A stretch of DNA of 64,000 nucleotides from Parasphaerochaeta coccoides DSM 17374 (lineage in GTDB: Bacteria > Spirochaetota > Spirochaetia > Sphaerochaetales > Sphaerochaetaceae): the NCBI RefSeq assembly GCF_000208385.1, contig NC_015436.1, positions 372,001 through 436,000 of the forward strand, written 5' to 3'. Both the position numbers and the translations under genes were made by a program. The notes below the pieces were generated by a model that made no database searches, was not told the origin of the DNA, and was given only the letters and a program-made list of their open reading frames with translations. Below are positions 26,756 to 35,591 of this stretch, piece after piece (the stretch's first letter is position 1; each line of letters opens with the position of its first letter).

Positions 26756-27484
26756 GTGAAGATAATTTACATCGTAGAAGACCATGAGGCTATCAGGGAA
26801 GGAGTTGCAAAGTATCTCCGGATGAGTGGATATGAAACGAAGACTTTCGGGACTCTTGCCGAAGCAAAGAATGCTTTTGAAAAGATGGAACCGGATTTGC
26901 TTATCCAGGATGTCATGCTTCCGGACGGGGATGGCTTCACTTTTGTCCGCGACATACGTATGAGCAGCGACTGCCCAGTAATTTTCATGACAGCCCGCAT
27001 CACTGAAAGCGACCGTATTTTCGGCTTTGAGCTGGGAGCTGATGACTATATCACCAAGCCCTTCAGTCCCAAGGAAATGGTGCTTCGCATAGAAGCAGTC
27101 TTCAGGAGGGTGGATGCCGCATCTTCTCCTGTCGTATCATCCGTGGATGTCTCTGTCTGGATGTTGGACGGTTCAGTGATGAAAATGAATGATACCGCCC
27201 ATCAACTGTTGATTGACGGGTCAATCATCTCCTTGACGGTCGCTGAATGGAAAGTATTGGGCTATCTGGCAAGGAACGCGGGCTCGGTAGTCAGCCGGGA
27301 CATGATTATCCAGAAATGCTTCGGATACTCCACGGATTCTTACCGCAGGGTGGTGGACACCCATGTAAAGAACCTCAGAACCAAGCTGGGTGACGCCCGT
27401 GAATGGATTGAAACAGTACGCCGTTACGGATATAAGTTCATTGGTGTTCCCGCAGGTTGCAAGGACGGAACGGTGGAAGCATGA
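26756..27484 (+). CDS. OmpR-family response regulator (intact receiver)
   Basis: A 242-residue response regulator starting at a GTG with AAGGAG upstream. The receiver has E8-D9, acceptor D52 (IQDVMLPDGDGF), the threonine in FMTARI and the lysine in ITKPFS. The C-terminal winged helix has LTVAEWKVLGYLA and VDTHVKNLRTKLG. It is clearly a tandem duplicate of the preceding gene (ESDRI-GFELGADDY shared). The kinase gene starts within its stop codon (ATGA), so this is the probable phosphorylated partner. Targets are unknown. Confidence 0.92.
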   Translation: MKIIYIVEDHEAIREGVAKYLRMSGYETKTFGTLAEAKNAFEKMEPDLLIQDVMLPDGDGFTFVRDIRMSSDCPVIFMTARITESDRIFGFELGADDYITKPFSPKEMVLRIEAVFRRVDAASSPVVSSVDVSVWMLDGSVMKMNDTAHQLLIDGSIISLTVAEWKVLGYLARNAGSVVSRDMIIQKCFGYSTDSYRRVVDTHVKNLRTKLGDAREWIETVRRYGYKFIGVPAGCKDGTVEA

Positions 27485-29085
27485 AGAAGCTGTTTCTCAA
27501 GATGTTCCTGAATATCATTGGCATCATGCTTATCGTCTTGATATTCCAGTGCATCATTCTGTTTGTCGCCAATATCAGCGCGAAGGAACAATGGAAGAAG
27601 TCCGTGGTTGAGGCATATGTGGGACGTCTTCAGGAGACTTTGCTCCAGAACATGCCAGATGAAGGATGGTCTTCATCTACGATTACTTCGGCATTCATGA
27701 CTGCCAATGACGACCGGGTCAGCGGGATTCTGGTCAGTGATGCACAGGGTACTCCCCTCATGACTTTGGGCAAGGATCCACGGGGAGTCCTTCTATCTCA
27801 TCCGGACGGGCAGACGCTTGAGACAGTCAGCGTGAAATCACATGTACCTGTGTACGATGTGTACCTCACGCAACGCCAAAGCGGGTGGGCTGTGCAGATT
27901 GACGTAGAATCTGTACCGGGAAGGGCGCATTCTGGTCGGCGTGTGCCTGTGATGGTCAGGAGTGCGGATGTAGCAGGGTCGGTCATGCTTCATGTGAACG
28001 GGACGCCTTTTGTCGCGGTGGATGTCCTTACCTTCGATCCCTTTACCTATGCCCAGACTGCCAAGCTCTTTACGTCCCTGCTGGGTGTGTTTTTCTGGAC
28101 CTTGCCCTTGTCCTTGCTGATTGCCTTGGTGCTTGGCAGCATGGTCTCCCGACGCAATACCCGTTATGCTACGGAAATATCCAGTGCCTTGGGGGAGCTT
28201 GCATCAGGAAAGCATCCCATCAAGCTTCCAGCTCTCAAAGGGTCGGAGTTCATGTACATTCGAAAGGCTCTTGCTGAACTCGACAGGGAGCTGCTCCAGA
28301 ATGAAAGGACGCGCAATGCTTGGATACAGAGCATCAGCCACGACCTGAACACTCCCGTATCCGCCATGAAGTTGTTGTTGGAGGGCATCTCAGACGGAGT
28401 CTTTGCTCCGGATGCATCGACAATCTCAGCGATTTCCAATGAAAATGCTACTTTGGAGAAACGCATCAAGTCCGTCATAACGTATGCCTCGCTCCAGTCT
28501 CCTGATACCGCCCTGAACATGCAATGGATTGATGTGGATTCCTTTGTCAGGGATGTCCTGTCCGTCTTTGAAGAAAGGCAGGCGGCACGCATCACGGTCG
28601 AGTCCTATGTGACCCGTTTCACAGGTGACGCGTCTTTGGTGCGCATGGCCTGCCATGAAGTGCTGGACAATGCGTTGAAGGCTTCAGCCGCTCCCGTACT
28701 CTGGCGTTTTGAGATAGTTCCGGGAAAGAAGGTTGAAGAAAAATCCCGCAGGAAGAAAATAATCCGTGATGATTCTCCTGACCATGTCGTCCTCACGGTC
28801 ATCAATGAAGGCGAGTTGCCTGCGCAGGAGGAAGATTTCTTTGAACCATGGTCAACCGGACGAAAGGGGCGTTCCGGTCATGGAGGCAGCGGTCTTGGAC
28901 TTGCCATCACGGGAAGCATCGTCCGTCTCCACAAGGGTACTATGGTACTCAAGCAGATGAATAGCAGGGGAGAACGGCCTTACGTAGTGTTGACGCTCAG
29001 GCTGCCATTGACTCCTCCGGAAACCATGGGTATCCACAATCTGCCTGCGGTCCTTTCGGCTGTTTCATTTCCTGTTTGGGAATGA
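27481..29085 (+). CDS. Membrane sensor histidine kinase
   Basis: A 534-residue kinase from the ATG at 27481, which overlaps the regulator stop by 4 bp. N-terminal helix (~5-30), an extracytoplasmic sensor region (~31-195) of no recognised family, a second helix (~200-222), a HAMP-like linker, then the dimerisation domain with H287 in SISHDLNTPVSAMK and the ATPase domain with the N-box HEVLDNALKAS and G-boxes (WSTGRKGRSGHGGSGLGLA). A lysine/arginine-rich insert (~420-432) precedes the G-boxes. The signal sensed is unknown. Confidence 0.9.
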   Translation: MKKLFLKMFLNIIGIMLIVLIFQCIILFVANISAKEQWKKSVVEAYVGRLQETLLQNMPDEGWSSSTITSAFMTANDDRVSGILVSDAQGTPLMTLGKDPRGVLLSHPDGQTLETVSVKSHVPVYDVYLTQRQSGWAVQIDVESVPGRAHSGRRVPVMVRSADVAGSVMLHVNGTPFVAVDVLTFDPFTYAQTAKLFTSLLGVFFWTLPLSLLIALVLGSMVSRRNTRYATEISSALGELASGKHPIKLPALKGSEFMYIRKALAELDRELLQNERTRNAWIQSISHDLNTPVSAMKLLLEGISDGVFAPDASTISAISNENATLEKRIKSVITYASLQSPDTALNMQWIDVDSFVRDVLSVFEERQAARITVESYVTRFTGDASLVRMACHEVLDNALKASAAPVLWRFEIVPGKKVEEKSRRKKIIRDDSPDHVVLTVINEGELPAQEEDFFEPWSTGRKGRSGHGGSGLGLAITGSIVRLHKGTMVLKQMNSRGERPYVVLTLRLPLTPPETMGIHNLPAVLSAVSFPVWE

Positions 29086-29220
29086 GGGTCATAAGGGTTC
29101 CGCTGAACATAATTCCGGAGACCATGAAAATTCTCCTTCAGTACATGAATAGCTTACATTAATGTTCTTTTATGGTTTAAACTGATGCTGGAATCTAGAA
29201 ATAATATGAGGACCCCATAT

Positions 29221-30639
29221 ATGAGAAAGACCAAGATCATTTGCACCATGGGACCTGCCTTGGATGATGAAACCAAGCTGCGCAAGGTCATGCAACAAGA
29301 CATGGATTGCGCCAGGTTCAACTTTTCACATGGGAACCATGCGGAGCAGAAAACACGCATGGATCGGGTGCGCAGGATACGGGAAGAACTTGACCTGCCC
29401 ATAGCGCTTCTCCTGGATACAAAAGGACCGGAGATGCGGGTTCGCAAGTTCGCTGAATCACAGATTACCCTTGAGGCCGGGATGACCTTCACCCTGTATG
29501 CCGATGATTCCATCATGGGCGATACCTCCGGCGTTTCCATTACATACCCGTATCTCGCTGAAGAAGTCAGCATTGGAACGCGGATTCTGCTTGATGATGG
29601 CTTGATTGAATTGGGCGTGAGCAAGATAGAGGGCAAGGATGTGATTTGTACAGTCATCTCCGGTGGGCCTCTGTCCAATAATAAGGGGATTAACATTCCC
29701 GGTATTAACCTTGACGTTCCTTATATCAATGAGACCGACAGGGCGGACATTCTTTTTGGCATAGAGCAGGATATAGATTTCATAGCTGCTTCTTTTGTCC
29801 GTACTGCGGACGATGTACGCAAGTTGCGCCGGTTGCTTGATGCCAACGGAGGCAAAAGGATAAAGATTATCAGCAAGATTGAGAACCGTTCCGGCTTGGA
29901 CAATCTTGACGAGATACTTGCCATCAGCGATGGCATCATGATTGCCCGTGGCGACATGGGTGTCGAGATTCCCTTCCCAGAGCTGCCCCCTGTCCAGAAG
30001 GACATAATCAAGAAATGCTACAGGGCGGGAAAATTCAGTGTCACGGCTACGCAGATGCTTGAATCAATGACGCACAATCCCCGTCCGACACGAGCCGAAG
30101 TCTCTGATGTGGCCAATGCTATCTACGATGGAACTACCGCCATCATGCTGAGTGGTGAAACTGCCGCCGGAAAGTATCCTGTGGAGGCTGCCCGTACCAT
30201 GGCGACCATTGCCGAATATACCGAACAACAGATTGACTACAAGAAAAGATTTGCGACCAATCATCTGACTTTATCCCAGGATATTCCCAATGCCATCGGG
30301 AGCGCGGCGTGTGAATCCGCGTATTTCCTGGATGCCAAGGCAATCGTCAGCATGACGATGACCGGACGTTCCGCTCATATGATTTCGCGCTACCGTCCCG
30401 CTTGTCCCATAATCGCGGCGGTTTCCGATCCCGTTGCCGCCCGGACCCTGAACTTGGCTTTCGGCGTCAGGCCAGTCTTGGCGGAAGTTCAGCCGACGGT
30501 ATCCGCCACGCTTGAGCATGGCGTCGAGCTGGCATTCAAGACTGGACTGGTGAAAAAAGGTGATCTCATTATCCTGACAAGCGGGAACGTCATAGACACT
30601 CAGACAGCCGCCGATACCATGCATATCCGCGAGGCATAA
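29221..30639 (+). CDS. pyk: Pyruvate kinase
   Basis: A 472-residue glycolytic enzyme converting phosphoenolpyruvate and ADP to pyruvate and ATP. Start chosen at 29221 (MRKTKIICTMGPA), where homology begins; GAGG lies nine bases upstream, while an in-frame ATG at 29185 gives an unusual extension. Motifs: FNFSHGNH, LDTKGPEMRV, the active-site region KIISKIENRSGLDNLDEI, MIARGDMGVEIP and MLSGETAAGKYP. The C-terminal domain is complete. No operon partner is evident. Confidence 0.96.
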   Translation: MRKTKIICTMGPALDDETKLRKVMQQDMDCARFNFSHGNHAEQKTRMDRVRRIREELDLPIALLLDTKGPEMRVRKFAESQITLEAGMTFTLYADDSIMGDTSGVSITYPYLAEEVSIGTRILLDDGLIELGVSKIEGKDVICTVISGGPLSNNKGINIPGINLDVPYINETDRADILFGIEQDIDFIAASFVRTADDVRKLRRLLDANGGKRIKIISKIENRSGLDNLDEILAISDGIMIARGDMGVEIPFPELPPVQKDIIKKCYRAGKFSVTATQMLESMTHNPRPTRAEVSDVANAIYDGTTAIMLSGETAAGKYPVEAARTMATIAEYTEQQIDYKKRFATNHLTLSQDIPNAIGSAACESAYFLDAKAIVSMTMTGRSAHMISRYRPACPIIAAVSDPVAARTLNLAFGVRPVLAEVQPTVSATLEHGVELAFKTGLVKKGDLIILTSGNVIDTQTAADTMHIREA

Positions 30640-30720
30640 GACAGGGTACGGTTGCACGTTTTATGTGTTTTTGATTTTTTGACTCTTTTAGATAGATAGC
30701 AATTGATTTTATACAAGAAA

Positions 30721-30740
30721 AGGGGGGTCAGCCCCCCCCT
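30721..30740 (-). terminator. Terminator of the flavin reductase gene
   Basis: On the minus strand an eight-G run, loop CTGA, six-C run and then TTTTCTTG, 34 bases past the stop at 30774. G-C-only stem followed by a T-rich tract, a good rho-independent signal. It may also slow transcription from pyk on the other strand. Confidence 0.75.
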
Positions 30741-30773
30741 GATAATTTATTTATCTATTATTTTATTTGCCCA

Positions 30774-32567
30774 TTATTTCTGGCTCAGTGCTAACGTGGC
30801 AGCCTGCTCACCGGCAATCTTACCGAACACCGTGATGTCAGCCACTGCGTTTCCGCCCAGACGATTGGCGCCATGGACACCACCCACAACTTCACCTGCG
30901 GCAAAAAGACCTGCTACAGGAACTCCTGAAGTATCAAGAACATGCGTCGTGGGGGTAATCTTCACACCGCCCATGGTATGATGCACGGCAGGTCCTACCT
31001 CAACAGCGTAATAGGGACCGGTTGCCAGGGAACGCGGCATTTCGTCGGCTTTACGACCAAAGTCAGGGTCAGCTCCATTGGCGACATAGCCGTTATAGGT
31101 GGTTATCGTTTCCTCAAGGGCAGCGGCAGGCATACCAAGTTTCCCGGCAAGTTCAGAAACTGTCGCCCCTTCCGTAAGAAGTCCCTGGCTATAGTATGTT
31201 TCTATGGCTTTCAGGGATTCTCTCACTCCGTGGTCAAAGAGAAGATATGCTGTCTTTCCCGTCTGTTCCAATATGGCGGAGGACATGACATCACGCGTGG
31301 CCATCTCGGAGTTGAAACGCTTGCCTTCACGATTGACCATGATAGCTCCATTTCCACGAACCGCTTCGGTAATCATCAGGTTCTGTACAGGCACGACCGT
31401 AGGATGGGTCTGAATCTGCTCCATGTCTACCAAAGCTACCGAGAAAGGTTTCACCAAATCAAAAGCATCACCCGTAGCGCCGGAGTGATTGGTAGTGCCA
31501 AAGCCTTCCAGTCCCGGTTTGAGAGAGACGAGAAGATCAGGATTGGCTCCAAAGCCGCCCGTAGCAAGAACGACAGTCGGCGCAAGGATGAGATATGTTC
31601 CGTTGGGAGCCTGGACTCTGACTCCGGCTACCGTATTAGTCCCATCCTGTGCCTTGAGGATGGTGATAACTTTGCTGTTGTACCGGATTTCCGCGCCAGA
31701 ATCCAAGGCGGATTGTACCAGGACTTCGACGAGATGTCCGCCTACAGCTGCGCCGCCGGCAGGACGATGGGTGCGGGAATTTGATGAACCGGCCATCTTG
31801 CCGACATCGGTCAGGTCAGCACCCAAGCCAAGGAGCCAATCGACAGTTTCAGCGGAATTGATGACCATGGCGTCAACCAAGGCGGGGTCGTTGATATTCT
31901 GGCCTCCCTTCATGGTGTCGTCATAGAAAGACTGGTTGGAATCCTGTATGCCCAGCTTGGCCTGTACGGAGGTTTCCGAAGCATTCAGTCCGCCTGTCGC
32001 GTAGTTCGTATTTCCTCCTGCTATCGGCATCTTCTCAAGGACAATGACCTTGGCTCCCAGAAGGGCGGCCTGGGTAGCCGCGGAAAGACCCGCGCCTCCG
32101 GCTCCAATGACTACTACATCGGCATTCGTGGTTACTGCCGCAGGGAGAGATGAGACAGGAGCCGCTTCACCTTTTGCTATGGCTATGGCGTTCTGAATGG
32201 CCGCTATGACACCCTTGGAAGTAAATGAAGCTCCGGCGACGACATCAAGGGCATCTGCTGTTCCCTTTGACTTAGCCTGATTTATGATTGTATCTACCGC
32301 GGGACGGGAGAAATCAGAATCGGAGAGTTCCAAGAGTTTTACATCAGCTATTTTTCCACCAGAGATGGATACTTGAACCTTGAGAGGACCGGCAAATCCA
32401 TTGGCTTCCCCGGTGAACGTACCGTCGGGGATAGATGAGGCCGCTGACGGGCTCGTCGTACTTCCTGCCGTTCCGGATGTTTTTCCGGAGCAACCTGCTA
32501 TCAGAGCCACGGCCATGAGGGTTGCGACAGCTATGATCATCATGGGAATGATGCGATTTTTTTTCAT
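30774..32567 (-). CDS. Exported FMN/FAD fumarate-reductase-like lipoprotein
   Basis: A 597-residue protein from the ATG at 32567 (AAGGAG nine bases upstream). Signal peptide with lipobox IAGC, a low-complexity Ser/Thr linker, then an FMN-binding domain (~40-120). That domain has VVAGASFTSKG, the kind of site at which ApbE attaches FMN to Thr/Ser. A fumarate-reductase/succinate-dehydrogenase-type flavoprotein follows (from VVVIGAGGAGLSAATQA to GGNAVADITVFGKIAG). No haem motifs. Members reduce organic acceptors such as fumarate or urocanate outside the inner membrane, taking electrons from membrane flavin carriers. No apbE or electron-delivery gene is in the window, and the substrate is unknown. 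Confidence 0.87.
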   Translation of the reverse strand: MKKNRIIPMMIIAVATLMAVALIAGCSGKTSGTAGSTTSPSAASSIPDGTFTGEANGFAGPLKVQVSISGGKIADVKLLELSDSDFSRPAVDTIINQAKSKGTADALDVVAGASFTSKGVIAAIQNAIAIAKGEAAPVSSLPAAVTTNADVVVIGAGGAGLSAATQAALLGAKVIVLEKMPIAGGNTNYATGGLNASETSVQAKLGIQDSNQSFYDDTMKGGQNINDPALVDAMVINSAETVDWLLGLGADLTDVGKMAGSSNSRTHRPAGGAAVGGHLVEVLVQSALDSGAEIRYNSKVITILKAQDGTNTVAGVRVQAPNGTYLILAPTVVLATGGFGANPDLLVSLKPGLEGFGTTNHSGATGDAFDLVKPFSVALVDMEQIQTHPTVVPVQNLMITEAVRGNGAIMVNREGKRFNSEMATRDVMSSAILEQTGKTAYLLFDHGVRESLKAIETYYSQGLLTEGATVSELAGKLGMPAAALEETITTYNGYVANGADPDFGRKADEMPRSLATGPYYAVEVGPAVHHTMGGVKITPTTHVLDTSGVPVAGLFAAGEVVGGVHGANRLGGNAVADITVFGKIAGEQAATLALSQK

Positions 32568-32886
32568 GAGAAATTTCTCCTTGTCCCTGATCAGATATTT
32601 CAATCAGGCTTCATTCTTATTGTTATCACATTATACAATGTATATTCAATATAGCCATATTTCGTTATTGACGTTTGAAGCAAAAAAGTGAAAGAAAATA
32701 AGTTTTATGAAAAATAATCAGGTTTTGTTCACATAAAAAATTCCTGGGTCAAGGATGTCTTTGTCTTGTTTCTTTTCCTTGCTTCTTTACCATGTCATGT
32801 CGGGACATATCATGCCTGTCACCATATTCATCATGGGCGCGGCGTGATATACTGGACGACATCTGAATATCAACACAGAGGATCTT

Positions 32887-34020
32887 ATGGTACGTTTTTC
32901 ATCATCCCGTATTCTTTTTGTGGCAGGCATCATCCTGCTTTTCATGCTCATGATTGTTCCCGGCTGTTCCCGTGATTCTGGCTCCGCAGTCGCCGTCACA
33001 TCCAAAGACGATAGCCACGGCACTACTGATGCTCCTTCCATGCCTGTGGAAGTGGAGAAAACTCCGGCGATTGCGCAGAGCGAACCTGAACTTTTTGCTG
33101 CCGCCGTGTATTCTCCGTCCGTTTCCAAGCCACATCTCCGTGTCGCTGTCCTTAATGGGCCAACTGGTCTGGGCATGGTCAAGTTGATGCAGGAAGCCAA
33201 GGATGGCGTTTCAAAGAACGACTACGATTTCACCCTTTTGAGCTCACCGGATGAGATGGTTGCGCAGATTACCAGCGGAGCTGCTGATATTGCCGCCCTG
33301 CCGTCAAATCTTGCAGCGGTTCTTGTCCAAAGGACATCAGGAGCCATCCAGCTTGCGGCGGTCAACACCTTGGGAGTTCTTTCCATTGTAAGTACTGATT
33401 CCAGGATTACGTCCTTGGAGGACTTGAGGGGAGGGAGCATATCGGCAACTGGTCAAGGGGCAGTTCCTGAATATGCCCTGGACTTCATCCTGGCTTCCCA
33501 GGATTGGCAAGGAGCGGACGCTCTCAGCGTAGAATACAAAGCCCAGCATGCCGAGCTTGCCACTGCCCTGATTGCAGGAACTGTGGCTACAGGAATGTTG
33601 CCAGAACCCTTTGTCACCCAAGTCATGCTAAAGAGACCTGATGCCCATGTTGTGGCGAATCTGACCGAGGAATGGGACAAGGCCGTCCAAGGAGAGGGCG
33701 CGTTGGTGATGGGTACTATCGTGGTGACACGTAAAGCTGTCCAGGATGATAAACAGGCGGTGGATACGTTCCTTGATGAATATAAGGCGTCCACGTTGTT
33801 CGCTGCCACCCACGTCGATGAAACCGCGCGTCTTGCCAACGGATTCATGGGTATGCCCGTAGAGACTGCCCGCGTCGCAATCCCCCGGTGCAACATCACC
33901 TTTGCTGAAGGGGGAAAGATGAAAGCCTTGGTCGCGCCGTTCTATGAAGTGCTGTTCGCCGCCAATCCCAAATCAATCGGTGGGCGTCTGCCTGATGATT
34001 CTTTTTACTATGAGAGATGA
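32887..34020 (+). CDS. ABC transporter substrate-binding lipoprotein, NitT/TauT (NMT1-like) type
   Basis: A 377-residue exported protein: hydrophobic signal with lipobox VPGC, a Thr/Ser/Pro-rich linker to about residue 75, then a two-domain binding fold with VAVLNGPTGLGMVKLM, AQITSGAADIAALPSNLAAVL and LEDLRGGSISATGQG. This pattern is that of the sulfonate/nitrate/pyrimidine-precursor class. Coupled to its permease gene by an ATGA overlap. The ligand is not clear; I see no riboswitch upstream. Confidence 0.85.
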   Translation: MVRFSSSRILFVAGIILLFMLMIVPGCSRDSGSAVAVTSKDDSHGTTDAPSMPVEVEKTPAIAQSEPELFAAAVYSPSVSKPHLRVAVLNGPTGLGMVKLMQEAKDGVSKNDYDFTLLSSPDEMVAQITSGAADIAALPSNLAAVLVQRTSGAIQLAAVNTLGVLSIVSTDSRITSLEDLRGGSISATGQGAVPEYALDFILASQDWQGADALSVEYKAQHAELATALIAGTVATGMLPEPFVTQVMLKRPDAHVVANLTEEWDKAVQGEGALVMGTIVVTRKAVQDDKQAVDTFLDEYKASTLFAATHVDETARLANGFMGMPVETARVAIPRCNITFAEGGKMKALVAPFYEVLFAANPKSIGGRLPDDSFYYER

Positions 34021-34832
34021 GAAAAAAAGGTATGAAAGGCGAGAAGAATGCTGAAGACAAGGGGAATAAGGCCGGAAATCTTCCGGCTGCCATTCTTCGC
34101 GGTGCAATTTCCGCTATCTTCTGGATTCTGGTCTGGTATGCGGCATATCGGCTTACCGGACAGGATATCCTGGTAGCTTCTCCCTCACGGGTTGCCGGGC
34201 GTCTTTGGTTTCTTGCCGGAACTTCTTCGTTTTGGCTGACCGTGTTGGTTTCATTCCTCCATGTCGCTGAAGGATTAGTCACCGGTTGTGTCGCTGGCAT
34301 CGTGCTGGCTGTCCTGACGTGGCGGTGCAGGCTCTGCGATATTGTCGTAAGACCGGCGATAGGAATAATCAAGGCGGCTCCCGTGACATCCTTCATCATT
34401 CTGGCGTTGTTCTGGCTGGGGAGGGAAAGCGTCGCGCCCCTGATTACCATGCTCATGGTTCTTCCCATTGTCTGGGGTAATGTCACCGAAGGGCTGGGAA
34501 CCTTGGATCGGAACCTGATGGTCATGGCACGGACATATCGTTTTGGGCGTGGGAAAACACTGAGGTTTGTTATTGTTCCATCCCTCATGCCATATTTTAT
34601 AGCTGCACTGAGTTCCGCCATAGGCTTTGCCTGGAAAGCCGGCATAGCCGCCGAACTCCTTGCCAATGATGGCAGGGCGGTTGGCGGCAGGATTAACCAG
34701 GCCAAGATATATCTTGAGACGGAAGATTTGTTTGCATGGACCATCGTAGTCATAGTGCTGAGCATCATCCTGGAAAAAAGCACAGTGCATTTCCTTGGAC
34801 GGGTACGCATGACGGAGGCAGAGAAAAGATGA
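34017..34832 (+). CDS. ABC transporter permease, SsuC/TauC-like
   Basis: A 271-residue inner-membrane protein with about six helices and the BPD_transp_1 coupling loop (TEGLGTLDRNLMVMARTYRFG, shortened here to its core EGLGTLDRNLM). It opens with a polar, lysine-rich cytoplasmic stretch. Overlaps the binding-protein stop and the ATPase start by 4 bp each, so the three proteins are made together as one importer. Confidence 0.88.
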   Translation: MRKKGMKGEKNAEDKGNKAGNLPAAILRGAISAIFWILVWYAAYRLTGQDILVASPSRVAGRLWFLAGTSSFWLTVLVSFLHVAEGLVTGCVAGIVLAVLTWRCRLCDIVVRPAIGIIKAAPVTSFIILALFWLGRESVAPLITMLMVLPIVWGNVTEGLGTLDRNLMVMARTYRFGRGKTLRFVIVPSLMPYFIAALSSAIGFAWKAGIAAELLANDGRAVGGRINQAKIYLETEDLFAWTIVVIVLSIILEKSTVHFLGRVRMTEAEKR

Positions 34833-35461
34833 ACATACGTCTGGAACATGCCTGCAAAAGATACGGCGAAAAAGATGTCCTGAACGATTTTAACCATAGC
34901 TTCCCTTCACATGGAGTGGTTTGGATCAGCGGGGCTTCCGGTTGTGGCAAGACGACGCTCCTGACGTGCATTGCTGGCGCGGAGAAACTTGATTCCGGTT
35001 CCATATCTATTCCGGACTCCCGGAAGATAGTCTGCCTGTTCCAGGAAGACAGGCTTCTGCCCTGGGAAACTGTCCTGGGCAATGTCGCCATCCCCTTGTC
35101 CGGTCATCGCCGGGAGGTCGAGGACAAGGCCGCTTTCTGGTTGGAAAGGGTAGGACTTGGCGGCGAGTTATCCAGTTATCCGTCTCGGCTGAGCGGAGGG
35201 ATGAAACGACGGGTAGCCATTGCCCGGATGCTGGCCTACGGCGGAGACATCTATTTGCTTGATGAACCGTTCGCGCCGCTTGATCGGCGGCTTCGTGACA
35301 GCATATGGGAACTTTTCATGGAACAATGTGGCAATGCCTTGGTCATAGTCGTGTCCCACGGCGCGTCAGACCTTGCTATGGGTCAAACGCATGTCACCAT
35401 GCTCACCGCTACCGGCTTGCCGCTGAGGATTCAGGAGATTCCGGAAATCCCTCACCCCTGA
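34829..35461 (+). CDS. ABC transporter ATP-binding protein, SsuB/TauB-like
   Basis: A 210-residue ATPase from the ATG at 34829, which overlaps the permease stop; the longer frame to 34736 lies inside the permease gene and is not credible. Walker A GASGCGKTT, Q-loop LFQEDRLLPW (the LLPW form is typical of the nitrate/taurine class), signature LSGGMKRRVAIARML, Walker B IYLLDEPFAPLD and the switch histidine VVSHGASD. It is short for the class (~240-260) because the C-terminal tail is reduced. Confidence 0.9.
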   Translation: MNIRLEHACKRYGEKDVLNDFNHSFPSHGVVWISGASGCGKTTLLTCIAGAEKLDSGSISIPDSRKIVCLFQEDRLLPWETVLGNVAIPLSGHRREVEDKAAFWLERVGLGGELSSYPSRLSGGMKRRVAIARMLAYGGDIYLLDEPFAPLDRRLRDSIWELFMEQCGNALVIVVSHGASDLAMGQTHVTMLTATGLPLRIQEIPEIPHP

Positions 35462-35526
35462 TATATCGGGGATGCCGTAAACTTAACTTTTTCAGCACCA
35501 TATTTTTCTTTTTATTGTATATAATT

Positions 35527-35568
35527 AAGGGATTGTTGCTCTAGTTTTCACTTTTGCAACAACCCCTT
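35527..35568. terminator. Bidirectional hairpin between the ABC operon and the hydrogenase gene
   Basis: AAGGGATTGTTGC and GCAACAACCCCTT pair over 13 positions with one mismatch, loop 16 bases. It lies between two convergent genes (stops at 35461 and 35592). Downstream sequences are AT-rich on both strands without a clean T-run. Confidence 0.55.
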
Positions 35569-35591
35569 CATATTATTTCACAGGAACACCA

